Shown here piece after piece: positions 8,725 through 17,355 of a DNA stretch of 64,000 nucleotides (its first letter is position 1; each line of letters starts with the position of its first letter). The stretch spans positions 1,446,357 through 1,510,356 of the forward strand of contig NZ_AP024819.1 in assembly GCF_019703325.1 (NCBI RefSeq), in the 5' to 3' direction. Made by a program: the position numbers and the translations under genes. Source of the stretch: Helicobacter sp. NHP19-012 (GTDB lineage Bacteria; Campylobacterota; Campylobacteria; Campylobacterales; Helicobacteraceae). Under the pieces are notes generated by a model. The model saw only the letters and a list, made by a program, of their open reading frames with translations. It did not search any database and had not been told where the DNA came from.

Positions 8725-8741
8725 TAAGTTGATACAACTTA
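8725..8741. promoter_or_regulatory. Perfect 7-bp dyad upstream of hrcA and comB2
   Basis: TAAGTTG (8725-8731), spacer ATA, CAACTTA (8735-8741). It lies in the divergent comB2/hrcA region, about 26 bp upstream of the putative hrcA -10 element. It does not match the HspR consensus as I know it, so the binding protein is unknown. A dyad of this quality in an AT-rich region could be an operator for either gene. Confidence 0.4.
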
Positions 8742-8766
8742 TATAAACTTTGGCGTTTAAATGCCC

Positions 8767-8772
8767 TAAAAT
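8767..8772 (+). promoter_or_regulatory. Putative -10 element of the hrcA-grpE-dnaK operon
   Basis: TAAAAT, a common Helicobacter housekeeping -10 form, ends about 10 bp before the CIRCE-like element. Transcription would begin just at the edge of that operator. No good -35 is visible, as is usual for Helicobacter promoters. Confidence 0.4.
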
Positions 8773-8782
8773 GGGGGATTTT

Positions 8783-8809
8783 TTAGCATTATTGTAAAAA
8801 TATTGCTAA
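8783..8809. promoter_or_regulatory. CIRCE-like HrcA operator
   Basis: TTAGCATTA - 9 nt - TATTGCTAA. This matches the CIRCE layout (TTAGCACTC-N9-GAGTGCTAA) in arm length and spacing, and in the outer six bases of both arms (TTAGCA and TGCTAA); the inner arm positions are partly changed. It lies 50 bp upstream of the hrcA start, which is the expected place for autoregulation of the heat-shock operon by HrcA. Confidence 0.75.
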
Positions 8810-8859
8810 TTTTTGCAAAATTTATGCTATACTCCTTGAAAATTTGCGAAAGGAAATAC

Positions 8860-9663
8860 ATGGGCGTGAAAAAAGAGTGGCTCTTAGATGCCTTTATCAA
8901 AACCTATCTTTACAACCATGCGCCCGTGGGTTCTGAAAGCTTGCGTTTAGCCTTGCAAGCCCAAGCCGTGCAAATCTCCTCTGCGACCATCCGCAACTAC
9001 TTTAAACGGCTCACCAGCGAGGGGGCGATTTGCCAAAGCCACTCCAGCAGTGGGCGTGTCCCCACGACCCAAGCCCTAAAAGACTATTGGCGTTCTAAAC
9101 TCACCCTAAGCACCCCCCTAGAAGTGGATTTAGACAAATTACAAAGGGCGAGCGAAAGCTATAGGATTTTTAGCATGGTGGAGCGTTACCAAAAGGCGAC
9201 CTTGCAGGCGGTGCATAACCACGCTGGGCAGTTTTTGATTTTAGACTTTGGCAACAGCACGCCCGCCCTGCTCGCTTACAACAAAAAACTAGAGGGCTTT
9301 ATTAAGGATTTGATCGGGCTAGAGTGCAAGGCGATCCAAGAACTTGCCTTATCCGTGTGTGCCACAAGCCTAGCCAAAAAGATCGACCAACTCTATCAAG
9401 AAAAACTTTACTTTGGGCTGTGTGTGCTTGGGCAACTCGCCCAAAGCAGGGGGGCGCAAGGGCTTTTTAGGCAAATCTTAGAGGGGAGTTTGCTAAGGGG
9501 GCTAAAGCAGGGGCTACACTTTGAAAAGGTCTTGCCCTTGGGGTTTTTGGGTGTGTTTTGCCCCATTAAGCTCAAGGGCGAGCAAACCCGTATGCTCTGT
9601 GTGGGAGGGCTAGAGCAGGATTTTGAGGGCTTTTATGGGGCGATTAGGGGGTTATCACTATGA
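8860..9663 (+). CDS. hrcA: Heat-shock repressor HrcA
   Basis: 267 residues from ATG 8860, preceded by GAAAGGAAA. A longer frame opening at 8803 would start inside the CIRCE-like operator and is rejected. The N-terminal winged-helix region ([47 protein letters not shown]) is typical of HrcA. It represses grpE-dnaK and, in Helicobacter, groESL, usually together with HspR; no hspR is in this window. The last codons overlap the region where grpE begins, supporting an hrcA-grpE-dnaK operon. Confidence 0.9.
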   Translation: MGVKKEWLLDAFIKTYLYNHAPVGSESLRLALQAQAVQISSATIRNYFKRLTSEGAICQSHSSSGRVPTTQALKDYWRSKLTLSTPLEVDLDKLQRASESYRIFSMVERYQKATLQAVHNHAGQFLILDFGNSTPALLAYNKKLEGFIKDLIGLECKAIQELALSVCATSLAKKIDQLYQEKLYFGLCVLGQLAQSRGAQGLFRQILEGSLLRGLKQGLHFEKVLPLGFLGVFCPIKLKGEQTRMLCVGGLEQDFEGFYGAIRGLSL

Positions 9664-9674
9664 AAGAGGAGAAA

Positions 9675-10214
9675 ATGACAGACACAGCATTAGAAGTGGA
9701 AAAATTAAGAGAGCAAGAAGCGGTGGGCGAAACTGAGGCAAACGAGGCAGGCGAAGCGCAAGCCCAGAAAGAGCCACCAATCGACTACCAAGCGAAGTTT
9801 AAAGAGGCACAGGATTTATACCTACGCACCCACGCCGACTTTGAAAACGCCAAAAAAAGGCTAGAAAAAGACAAGGCGATGGCACTAGAATACGCCTATG
9901 AAAAGATCGCCAACGATTTACTGCCCGTGATCGACACCCTGCACGCCGCCTTGAGTAGTGCTAAGCAAGAGGGCAGCGAGGGCGTGGCTCAAGGCTTGGA
10001 GCTCACCTTGCAAAAAATGCACGAGGTGCTCGCAAAGCATGGCATTGAATGCGTAGAGTGTGGGCTGGAGTTTGACCCCAACTTGCATAATGCAATCATG
10101 CAAGTGCAAGCAGAGGGGCAAGAGGAGGGGCAGATCGTAGAGGTCTTTCAAAAGGGCTACAAGTATAAAGAACGCTTGTTACGCCCCGCAATGGTGAGCA
10201 TTGCAAAAAACTAA
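9675..10214 (+). CDS. grpE: Nucleotide exchange factor GrpE
   Basis: 179 residues from ATG 9675, which has AGAGGAG a few bases upstream; the in-frame ATG at 9660 would place that ribosome site inside the gene. The acidic N-terminal tail and long helix are followed by the conserved segment with [11 protein letters not shown] and the C-terminal [18 protein letters not shown], which is the GrpE signature. It releases ADP from DnaK. dnaK follows after 25 bp. Confidence 0.94.
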   Translation: MTDTALEVEKLREQEAVGETEANEAGEAQAQKEPPIDYQAKFKEAQDLYLRTHADFENAKKRLEKDKAMALEYAYEKIANDLLPVIDTLHAALSSAKQEGSEGVAQGLELTLQKMHEVLAKHGIECVECGLEFDPNLHNAIMQVQAEGQEEGQIVEVFQKGYKYKERLLRPAMVSIAKN

Positions 10215-10239
10215 TTAATCTCAACACAAAGGATACAAA

Positions 10240-12102
10240 ATGGCAAAAGTGATCGGAATCGACTTAGGCACCACCAACTCCGCAATGGCGGTTTATGAGG
10301 GCAATGAGGCAAAAATCATTGCGAATAAAGAGGGCAAAAACACCACGCCTTCTATCGTGGCTTTCACCGACAAGGGCGAAATTTTAGTGGGCGAGAGCGC
10401 CAAACGCCAAGCGGTTACTAACCCCGAAAAAACCATTTATTCTATCAAAAGAATTATGGGGTTGATGAGCAATGAGGACAAAGCCCAAGAGGCAAAAAAA
10501 CGCCTGCCTTATAAAATCGTGGATCGCAATGGGGCTTGTGCCGTAGAAATTGCGGGCAAAATCTACACCCCCCAAGAAATCTCGGCTAAAATCCTCATGA
10601 AACTCAAAGAGGATGCAGAAAGTTACTTAGGCGAACCAGTGAATGAGGCGGTGATCACCGTGCCCGCTTACTTCAACGACAGCCAAAGAAAGGCGACTAA
10701 AGAGGCGGGCACCATCGCCGGGCTAAATGTCCTAAGAATCATCAACGAGCCCACTTCAGCAGCCCTAGCTTATGGCTTAGACAAAAAAGAGTCTGAAAAA
10801 ATCATGGTTTATGACCTTGGCGGGGGGACCTTCGATGTTACCGTGCTTGAAACGGGCGATAATGTCGTGGAAGTGCTTGCCACCGGCGGGGATGCCTTCT
10901 TAGGGGGCGATGACTTTGACAACCGCATCATCGACTTCATCGCTAAAGAATTTGAAGCGGAAAATGGCATTGACATTAAAAAGGACATCATGGCTTTGCA
11001 GCGCCTAAAAGAAGCGAGCGAAAACGCCAAAAAGGAATTGAGCTCCGCTCAAGAAACTGAGATCAATTTGCCCTTCATCACCGCCGATGCCAGCGGGCCT
11101 AAACACTTGGTGAAAAAGCTCACCCGGGCGAAGTTTGAAAGCTTGATCGACGATCTGATCGAGGACACCATTAAGAAAATCGACAGTGTGATTCAAGATG
11201 CGGGGCTTAGCCGGGGCGACATTGCCGAAGTGGTGATGGTGGGCGGATCGACTCGTATCCCCAAAGTGCAAGAGAGGGTGAAAAACTTTATCAATAAAGA
11301 CTTGAATAAGTCTGTCAATCCCGATGAAGTCGTGGCTGTGGGGGCGAGTATCCAAGCCGGTGTGCTTAAGGGCGATGTGAAAGATGTCTTGCTCTTAGAT
11401 GTGATCCCTTTAAGTCTAGGCATTGAAACTTTGGGCGGTGTGATGACAAAAGTCATTGAAAAGGGCACGACCATCCCCGCTAAAAAAGCCCAAGTCTTCT
11501 CCACCGCTGAGGACAACCAACCCGCCGTGTCCATCTTAGTCTTGCAGGGTGAAAGGGAATTTGCTAAGGACAACAAATCCCTAGGCAAGTTTGACTTAAC
11601 CGGCATTGCCCCAGCCCCTAGAGGCGTGCCCCAAATTGAGGTTACCTTTGACATTGACGCAAACGGGATTTTAACCGTGTCCGCCAAAGACAAAAACACC
11701 GGCAAATCCCAAGAGATCAAAATCACCGGTTCTAGTGGCCTTAGCGACAGCGAGATCGATAAAATGGTCAAAGACGCAGAACTACACAAAGAAGAAGATG
11801 CTCGCCGTAAAGCGGTGGTGGAAGCCAAAAACCAAGCCGAAAGCCTAGCGCACCAAACCAAGAAAAACCTTGAGGAGCACAAGGCAAACTTAGAGCCTGG
11901 CGAAGTGGAAAAAATCCAAAAAGCCCTAAGCGATTTGGAAAGTACGCTGAAAAACGAAAACGCCAGCAAGGAAGAAGTGGAGGCAAAAATGAAAGCCTTG
12001 GCCGAATCTTCGCAAAAGCTCACAGAGGCGATGATGCAAAAAGAGCAAAACCCCCAAGCGGCTAAAAAAGATGAGGATGTGATAGACGCTGAGGTGGAAT
12101 AA
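10240..12102 (+). CDS. dnaK: Chaperone DnaK (Hsp70)
   Basis: 620 residues, full length. [14 protein letters not shown] opens the ATPase domain; [15 protein letters not shown] and [13 protein letters not shown] are the phosphate and adenosine motifs. The linker [19 protein letters not shown] leads to the substrate-binding domain, and the C-terminus has a helical lid and an acidic tail ([10 protein letters not shown]), as expected for bacterial DnaK. It works with GrpE, encoded just upstream. It is the last gene of the operon; a small hairpin follows at 12122. Confidence 0.98.
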   Translation: MAKVIGIDLGTTNSAMAVYEGNEAKIIANKEGKNTTPSIVAFTDKGEILVGESAKRQAVTNPEKTIYSIKRIMGLMSNEDKAQEAKKRLPYKIVDRNGACAVEIAGKIYTPQEISAKILMKLKEDAESYLGEPVNEAVITVPAYFNDSQRKATKEAGTIAGLNVLRIINEPTSAALAYGLDKKESEKIMVYDLGGGTFDVTVLETGDNVVEVLATGGDAFLGGDDFDNRIIDFIAKEFEAENGIDIKKDIMALQRLKEASENAKKELSSAQETEINLPFITADASGPKHLVKKLTRAKFESLIDDLIEDTIKKIDSVIQDAGLSRGDIAEVVMVGGSTRIPKVQERVKNFINKDLNKSVNPDEVVAVGASIQAGVLKGDVKDVLLLDVIPLSLGIETLGGVMTKVIEKGTTIPAKKAQVFSTAEDNQPAVSILVLQGEREFAKDNKSLGKFDLTGIAPAPRGVPQIEVTFDIDANGILTVSAKDKNTGKSQEIKITGSSGLSDSEIDKMVKDAELHKEEDARRKAVVEAKNQAESLAHQTKKNLEEHKANLEPGEVEKIQKALSDLESTLKNENASKEEVEAKMKALAESSQKLTEAMMQKEQNPQAAKKDEDVIDAEVE

Positions 12103-12121
12103 ACACTAGCAGCACTCCTCA

Positions 12122-12138
12122 TAAGGGGCACTCCCTTA
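12122..12138 (+). terminator. Hairpin after dnaK
   Basis: TAAGGG (12122-12127) and CCCTTA (12133-12138) form a 6-bp stem around a 5-nt loop 20 bp after the dnaK stop. No T tract follows, so termination is only suggested. Confidence 0.3.
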
Positions 12139-12339
12139 GCCTTGAAGTAGGATGGTACCGCTCCTCTTGAGGCGTTACAAGCCAAAAGCAAGGAGTTAAA
12201 GAGGAGTTAAGGGGGCGAAATGAGCATAACCAAAGGGATTGGCGCAAAAAAATAAAGAGAATTTAGAGATACCCAAGACATCTACATTACAAAGAGTCTC
12301 AAAGTGGGTTTAAAAGGGCTGTTTTTAAACGGATCCCAA
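12139..12339. other. Stretch without a recognised gene
   Basis: About 200 bp between the dnaK hairpin and the glycosyltransferase remnant. Two GGAGTTAA copies (about 12200 and 12213) are present, but I see no gene, tRNA or promoter here. It may be the eroded 5' end of the following pseudogene. Confidence 0.4.
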
Positions 12340-12945
12340 CCGCCCTTGTGTGTGAGGTGTGGCATGCCAAACTTTTAGAGACCTTACACTTTATGGGGGT
12401 AATCAAAACCACGCACGGGGTGGGGATCATCCACCCCCCTCAAAAGAAAACCCCGCTCCTACGCTTAAAAATTTATCTGTATTGCTAGGCTAATGGTGGT
12501 GAAAAATTTAGAGTTTTTGTTTAGAATCTTTAAAGGGTTGCCCCATTTGGGCTTAAGCCTTGTAGGCACGAGGGAATTAGAGGCTAAACCCAAAGACATG
12601 GTAAGTTTTAATGTGTCTTTTTTGGGAGTGGTGGCAAATAGCCAAATGGCTACCCTGCTGTGCACCCACGATACGCTGATCTTGCCAAGCGTTGCCAAGC
12701 CTTGGGGCTTGGCGGTGGAGCAAGTCTTAGCGGTGGTTTGCCGGTTTTGGTGAGCCATGCGTGTGGGGGATAAGTGTTTGTAGAAAATGGAGTTAATGGT
12801 TTTGTGTTTGATTTTAAAGATGAGGGAGCTTTAAGGGGGCTTTTAGAGGGTTTAGGAGAGCATTACCCCACGCTTTTAAAGGGGGCAGCCGTGGGACTTG
12901 TCCGCTAAAGATTCAAGCAAGTGGAGGCGTATTTTAATGGTCTCT
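12340..12945 (+). pseudogene. Decayed glycosyltransferase family 4-like gene
   Basis: Successive frames give a consistent GT4-like C-terminal half. One has NLEFLFRIFKGLPHLGLSLVG then LILPSVAKPWGLAVEQVLA (12493-12753), matching the usual ILPS..EPWGLVVEEALA donor-binding region. In the next frames come VCRFW/GLPVLVSHACG and then VENGVNGFVFDFKDEGAL (about 12775-12830), the standard continuation. Several frameshifts and stops separate these pieces, and no start is visible, so this is a true pseudogene and not one sequencing error. It would have acted on LPS or another surface glycan. Confidence 0.75.
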
Positions 12946-13043
12946 AATCTTAGATTAGGAGGTTACAATGATATGTTGATGAAATGATTAAGGGTAGAGT
13001 TTTAGAGTTTAGGTCTATATTTTTGAATATCTTAGGAGAAACC

Positions 13044-13853
13044 ATGCCTCTTACAGAACAAACAAAATTGATTATGTTCGTGGATTGGGAATGTTTACGG
13101 GGGGATTTTGAGTATTTGCAAAAGTTTTGCCCTGATTTTAAGCCCCCCCATTTCAACTACAACAACATGCACCAGCTCATGGCGTTTTTTAAAGTCTTTA
13201 TCAAGCCCGATGAGGTGCTTTACCGCATGTATATCTATGTGTCCGAGCCTTTTGTGGAGGCAGCCGCTAGGGCACGAGATGAGCTAAAGACGCAGATTGA
13301 GGACTACAAGCGCGATTACCCCAAAGACTACGAGGGCAAGATAAGAAGGTCTAACAATGTGCAAGAGTTTAACCGCAATTTGACCCTTTGGACGGACATG
13401 CCAAAAGAGGTGCGGGTGGGGAAGGCAAAGATTTTATTCGAGTATGTGCCCTGCATTGAAGAGGTGGATCGGGTAAAAATGGAAAGTACCCGTAAGCAAA
13501 TGTTTGTGCGCCAAAAGCAAGTGGATTTGCTCTTAGGGTTGGACATGGCGCATTTGGTGGATAATTTTTGCCAAACTAACCAGCATGGGCATATTTTGCT
13601 CTTTAGTCGCGATAGCGACTTTGTGCCCGCTTTGGAGTTTGCCAGAGATCAGCATGTCTTTAAGGTGTTTATCGGGCGCATGGAGAAGTTCCCTCCCTTC
13701 CCCGATGAGCTCAAGGGGGCGTGCGATGGCGTGCGGATGTTAAGCGTGGCTCGGGTGCTAGAGAGCATTCCACAGCCAAAACCCCGAGCTCACAAGCCCT
13801 ACACCCCCCTAAATAACCCCTTTGATGGGCTAAAAGGTGAGACGCATTTCTAG
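13044..13853 (+). CDS. NYN-domain (PIN-like) protein
   Basis: 269 residues from ATG 13044, preceded by AGGAGAAACC; a longer frame from 12984 lacks a ribosome site. The start MPLTEQTKLIMFVDWE has an early acidic residue in MFVDWE. QKQVDLLLGLDMAHL and ILLFSRDSDFVPALEFAR carry the spaced acidic residues (Asp in VDLLL, SRDSDF) of NYN/DUF88 nucleases. By family, it may be a metal-dependent RNase; the substrate is unknown. A Pro-rich tail (residues about 240-260) follows. It lies intact between two broken glycosyltransferase genes, and its end overlaps the beginning of the next remnant. Confidence 0.75.
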   Translation: MPLTEQTKLIMFVDWECLRGDFEYLQKFCPDFKPPHFNYNNMHQLMAFFKVFIKPDEVLYRMYIYVSEPFVEAAARARDELKTQIEDYKRDYPKDYEGKIRRSNNVQEFNRNLTLWTDMPKEVRVGKAKILFEYVPCIEEVDRVKMESTRKQMFVRQKQVDLLLGLDMAHLVDNFCQTNQHGHILLFSRDSDFVPALEFARDQHVFKVFIGRMEKFPPFPDELKGACDGVRMLSVARVLESIPQPKPRAHKPYTPLNNPFDGLKGETHF

Positions 13854-14662
13854 CATTTCTCTCATCACTCCCGTGCTAAACGGGGGCAAGACGATGAAAA
13901 GAGCGTGTGATCTGTCGCCATGCAAAGTACGCCCTCCCCGTGGAGCATTTGATCCTCGATGGGGGTAGCACGGACAACATGCTTGAGATTTTAAAAGCTC
14001 ACTCTCATTTGCAAGTCTTTAACTCTAAGGACAAAGGACTTTATGGTGCAATGAATAAGAGCATTTTTTTAGTAAATGGGGAGATTGTGGGGATACTCAA
14101 ATAGCGATGATTTAGCTGATTCTAGTGTGCTGGCACAAGTGTGTGGGGTGTTTAAAACGCACCTATGGGCGGATATGGTCTATGCTGATTTGGCATATGT
14201 TAAGTGGACTAAAATTGTGTACCACTATGTGGGTGGATATTTTAGCAAGAAAGGGTTTTACGGCAGGGTCTCGGCGCACTCAACCCTTTTTGTGCGTAGA
14301 AAAGTTTACACCCGCTTTGGGGACCATAAATAGATTATAAAATCGCCGCCGATGATGCGTTTTCGTTGCATGCGCTATATACGGCTAGCGGGCTTAAGAG
14401 AGGAATCTATACTGAAAGTGGGGGGAAATGGGCATGAAAAGCAGCACTCGGGGATTAAAGAGTTTGTGCTCACAAACAAAGAAAATCTAAGAGCACGTAA
14501 AGAAAAGGCATAAAAGCAAGCACGGCAACCATGCTCTTAAGGTATCTGTATAAAATCTTAGAGTTTGTCTTGTGCGTGCAAGGTCTAGGTGTTAAGTACC
14601 ATAAATCGAAAAACTTTAGGGTAGGGGACACTCCTTTTAAAAGGGTGTGCGCCACAAGGTAA
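13842..14662 (+). pseudogene. Decayed family 2 glycosyltransferase gene
   Basis: A GT2 start, ISLITPVLNGGKTM, is read at about 13845-13900. The next frame has EHLILDGGSTDNMLEILKAH and KGLYGAMNKSI (13907-14104). A further frame gives SNSDDL (the DXD-type metal site) and MVYADLAYVK, then FVRRKVYTRFGD (to 14333). The tail is scattered among frames and stops (IKIAADDAFSLHALY, then TMLLRYLYKILEFV). At least four lesions break the gene. The intact family resembles WcaA-type transferases for surface polysaccharide. The order of motifs shows that one complete gene once stood here. Confidence 0.85.
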
Positions 14663-14664
14663 AA

Positions 14665-15573
14665 TTAATCTTTGCTATTAGACTCGTTAGCTGCCCCGTA
14701 GGCGAATTTGACATAAATGGCTAGGCCAATGAGAAGTGCCGATACCCCTGCTGCCAAATACACGGCATAGATGATCTTATTCGGTGCGCTGATGCTAAAT
14801 TTAAAGACCAGCATCAACGCTTCAATGGCTAGGGCGATGATGATCGAACCTAAAAAGCGGATCATCGTGCGGTGTATGGCGCGGTGGCTATCCCCGCTAT
14901 TTTTACCTAAAACTTCTTCTTCAAAAATCGCCTTGACTAGATCGACCGTGGCTAAAGCTAAGGTCAATAAAACAATCGGGTGGAAAACTTCCTTCACATC
15001 AAAGCTACTAAAGTGTATTAAAGCGTGGTAAAGGCTCGATAGACTCTTAACGAATAAGAGCAAAGACACAAGGGCTAAAGTGATGGAAATGCTAAAATAC
15101 ATCACCACGCTACCCTCAGCAAAGGCGCTGTAATGTTTAGAAGAGGAGCTTAAAGCCACGGCGACCCTTAAGGGGATGTGCATACACACCACATAAAACA
15201 ACTCGTCCTTGTCGTTGTAAATGGGGTAGGCAGCTGTTACAACTAGCCCCCGATTGCTACGGGTGGGGTAGGGGTTTGTGAGGATACAACGCCGTTCAGC
15301 CACCGCCTCATAGAAATACCCCCGCTCTAAAGAGTTTTGGGCAAAAGAGCTCTTGACATTACCCTCTCCATCGATCAAGTTGCCATTGACATCTAGGATA
15401 AAAATATCCTCCTTAATGCGGACTTCTTGCTTAATACGCTCCATCGCTAGTTGTATGTATGTTAAGGTCGGCTCTTTAAGATAGTTCTTAATATTTTGGG
15501 TCAACAAATAGGACACATAGGCATAAAGCTCACTCTTGATCTTGGTGTATTCGGTCACATCTTTAGACAACAT
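14665..15573 (-). CDS. Cache/PDC-like sensor domain membrane protein
   Basis: 302 residues from ATG 15573, with AGGAG five bases upstream. Residues about 1-145 form a Cache/PDC-like sensing region (IFILDVNGNLIDGEG, then LVVTAAYPIYNDKDELFYVV), normally found outside the membrane; here there is no clear N-terminal membrane helix. Four hydrophobic segments follow (starting near VVMYFSIS, VFHPIVLL, MIRFLGSI and IIYAVYLA). No kinase, HAMP or methyl-accepting domain is present, so the output is unknown. It is 8 bp downstream of the HpaA-like gene, probably co-transcribed. Confidence 0.6.
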   Translation of the reverse strand: MLSKDVTEYTKIKSELYAYVSYLLTQNIKNYLKEPTLTYIQLAMERIKQEVRIKEDIFILDVNGNLIDGEGNVKSSFAQNSLERGYFYEAVAERRCILTNPYPTRSNRGLVVTAAYPIYNDKDELFYVVCMHIPLRVAVALSSSSKHYSAFAEGSVVMYFSISITLALVSLLLFVKSLSSLYHALIHFSSFDVKEVFHPIVLLTLALATVDLVKAIFEEEVLGKNSGDSHRAIHRTMIRFLGSIIIALAIEALMLVFKFSISAPNKIIYAVYLAAGVSALLIGLAIYVKFAYGAANESNSKD

Positions 15574-15581
15574 GCGCACTC

Positions 15582-16223
15582 CTATTGGTTTAGTATGAAG
15601 GTTTGCCCCCCTCTTAAATCATTTTGCAAGGCTTGCATGCTTTTTGTAAATAGTTTGTTTAAGGCTAAGTTTAGGGCATGGTTGTAGTTGGCATTAGGTC
15701 CGCTGCGCTCATTAGGGTCGCTATCTAGTGGGTTGGCGCGTAAAATGGGCTGCTCAATCCGCACGCTAATATGGCTTAAACACTTAGTGGAGTTTTCAGC
15801 ACACAGGCGCAAACTGATTTCACTCCTAGCATCTAGCATTTGCAACACTTGCGCAGGGTCTAAAGAGTTGTTGTGCCCCCTTTTAAGTATTTTGGCAATG
15901 TCTTTTAAATCTTTTGGAGTATTTTTAAAAGCTAGACTGATTTTAGCTTGCAAATGGGTATTGTAACCCTGCGGATTTAAGGGGTAACCTAGATGTTTAA
16001 GCAACCCAATTGTGGCTCTTTGTAGGGCTTTTGTGAATTGGTGGCGATCATACTCGGGGACGAACTCGGCGTTAAAGACCACCTTAGGTGAGTTTAAGAA
16101 TAGTGGGTCTAGAGCGAGGTTAATTTTAGATGGGTTTAAAGGATAGCTTAAATTCAGGCTAAAAGGCGAAAACACACTATTACACCCCCAAAACAGCCCG
16201 ATCAAAAACACCCAAAAGCGCAT
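15582..16223 (-). CDS. Putative lipoprotein, HpaA-like
   Basis: 213 residues from ATG 16223; a frame open from 16250 adds nine residues without a good signal peptide. The start MRFWVFLIGLFWGCN is a short lipoprotein signal with Cys at about residue 14. The mature region has INLALDPLFLNSPKVVFNAE and a C-terminal ALNLALNKLFTKSMQAL segment that resemble the HpaA adhesin/flagellar-sheath family of Helicobacter. The lipobox (FWGC) is imperfect. The HpaA assignment is by overall pattern and is moderate; an unrelated lipoprotein cannot be excluded. Confidence 0.5.
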   Translation of the reverse strand: MRFWVFLIGLFWGCNSVFSPFSLNLSYPLNPSKINLALDPLFLNSPKVVFNAEFVPEYDRHQFTKALQRATIGLLKHLGYPLNPQGYNTHLQAKISLAFKNTPKDLKDIAKILKRGHNNSLDPAQVLQMLDARSEISLRLCAENSTKCLSHISVRIEQPILRANPLDSDPNERSGPNANYNHALNLALNKLFTKSMQALQNDLRGGQTFILNQ

Positions 16224-16266
16224 AAAAACCCCTTTAAAAAATACGGACATTATAGCCTAAGAAGGG

Positions 16267-16404
16267 TTAACTTAGTGTATCTGTTTTAACTGAGATCAAC
16301 GCAGGACTGGGCGGTTGAATTTTGGTCATGTTGGTTTGACAGAGAACTGCAAACCAGGTGAGCACGCTACTCCCACAATAGATAACAATAGCACAGACGA
16401 CCAT
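16267..16404 (-). CDS. Possible 45-residue membrane peptide next to tRNA-Ser
   Basis: ATG at 16404 reads MVVCAIVIYCGSSVLTWFAV, a hydrophobic helix, then a polar tail ending SVKTDTLS. The frame is open upstream to a TTG at 16431, just beside the tRNA 3' end. No ribosome site is clear. It could be a real small membrane protein, the end of a lost gene, or chance. Confidence 0.25.
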   Translation of the reverse strand: MVVCAIVIYCGSSVLTWFAVLCQTNMTKIQPPSPALISVKTDTLS

Positions 16405-16434
16405 TTGAGGATTTAAAATGGGAAAAATCAAAAG

Positions 16435-16525
16435 TGGCGGACAGGGAGGGATTCGAACCCTCGGTAACCTTGCGGCTACGCATCCTTAGCAGGGATGTGG
16501 TTTCAGCCAACTCACCCACCTGTCC
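16435..16525 (-). tRNA. tRNA-Ser (anticodon GCU)
   Basis: On the minus strand the acceptor stem GGACAGG pairs with CCTGTCC, the discriminator is G and CCA is encoded (16435-16437). The anticodon stem CATCC/GGATG encloses the loop CTGCTAA, so the anticodon is GCU, reading AGC and AGU. A long variable arm precedes the T loop (GGTTCGAATCC), as expected for a class II serine tRNA. Confidence 0.97.
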
Positions 16526-16574
16526 ACAAGCACAAAACTAGATTTTAATTAAAGATAACTGAAGGACAGCTTAG

Positions 16575-16585
16575 TATGCTAAAAT
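16575..16585 (+). promoter_or_regulatory. Putative extended -10 promoter of mtnN
   Basis: TATGCTAAAAT, a -10 hexamer TAAAAT (16580-16585) with an upstream TATG extension, 28 bp before the mtnN ATG. Such extended -10 elements are frequent in Helicobacter. Confidence 0.45.
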
Positions 16586-16612
16586 AAACGGATTTTAAAC
16601 AAAGGATCTAAC

Positions 16613-17326
16613 ATGCCCACTTTTCAAACCATCGGGGTGATGGGCGCAATGGCCGAAGAAATCGCCCCCATTTTAGCCAAATTCTCCCAACACACGCAAG
16701 AAACCCTAGGCAACAACACCTACTACGGTCTAAAACTCCAAGATTTAAACATCGTGCTCGCCTACAGCAAAATAGGTAAGGTGCATGCCGCCACCACTGC
16801 CACCACGCTGGTTTTGCACCACCGCGTGCAAGCCATTATCTTTAGCGGTGTTGCTGGCGGATTAGCTCCAAATCTAGCCATTAATGACTTGCTTTTAGCA
16901 ACCAAACTTTGTCAAGCTGACATTGACCTAACTCCCTTCAACCACCCCTTAGGCTTTATCCCTGAAAGTAGCGTGTTTGTGGAGAGCGACCCACAATTAA
17001 ACGCCCTAGCTAAAAGCGTGGCGCAAAAATTAAATCTCTCTTTGAAAGAGGGGATCATTGCCACTTGCGATCAATTTGTGAGCGACCCCAAACGCAAACA
17101 ATCCTTTGCCCAACACTTCGGGGCGAGTGCCGTAGAAATGGAGGGGGCGAGTTTGGGCTTTGTGTGCCGCGACTTCAACATCCCCTTTTGCGTGTTAAGG
17201 AGTGTGAGCGACACGGCCGATGGCGCAGCCCCTGTGGACTTTGACGCATTCTTGCACCAAAGCGCCCAGATCAGCGCAGACTTTGTCTACGCTATGTTGC
17301 AGGAATTAGCCATAAACAAAAGTTAA
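16613..17326 (+). CDS. mtnN: MTA/SAH nucleosidase (also aminofutalosine hydrolase in Helicobacter)
   Basis: 237 residues, the family length. GVMGAMAEEIAPI opens the protein; FSGVAGGLAP, then the substrate-binding SAVEMEGASLG, and VLRSVSDTADG with the catalytic Asp are all present. It cleaves adenine from 5'-methylthioadenosine and S-adenosylhomocysteine. In Helicobacter the same enzyme also hydrolyses 6-amino-6-deoxyfutalosine in menaquinone synthesis, so it is probably essential. It stands alone, with a promoter just upstream. Confidence 0.96.
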   Translation: MPTFQTIGVMGAMAEEIAPILAKFSQHTQETLGNNTYYGLKLQDLNIVLAYSKIGKVHAATTATTLVLHHRVQAIIFSGVAGGLAPNLAINDLLLATKLCQADIDLTPFNHPLGFIPESSVFVESDPQLNALAKSVAQKLNLSLKEGIIATCDQFVSDPKRKQSFAQHFGASAVEMEGASLGFVCRDFNIPFCVLRSVSDTADGAAPVDFDAFLHQSAQISADFVYAMLQELAINKS

Positions 17327-17355
17327 GGTCGTTGAGGAGGTGTTTAAACACCCAC

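Noticed and set aside
8803..8859. Longer hrcA starting at 8803
   Set aside because: That start lies inside the CIRCE-like operator and has no ribosome site; ATG 8860 has GAAAGGAAA upstream.
11193..12191. Long open frame (332 codons) antisense to dnaK
   Set aside because: Antisense frames of this size are common opposite dnaK because of its codon pattern; the translation is Ser/Leu-rich with no domain, and dnaK itself is certain.
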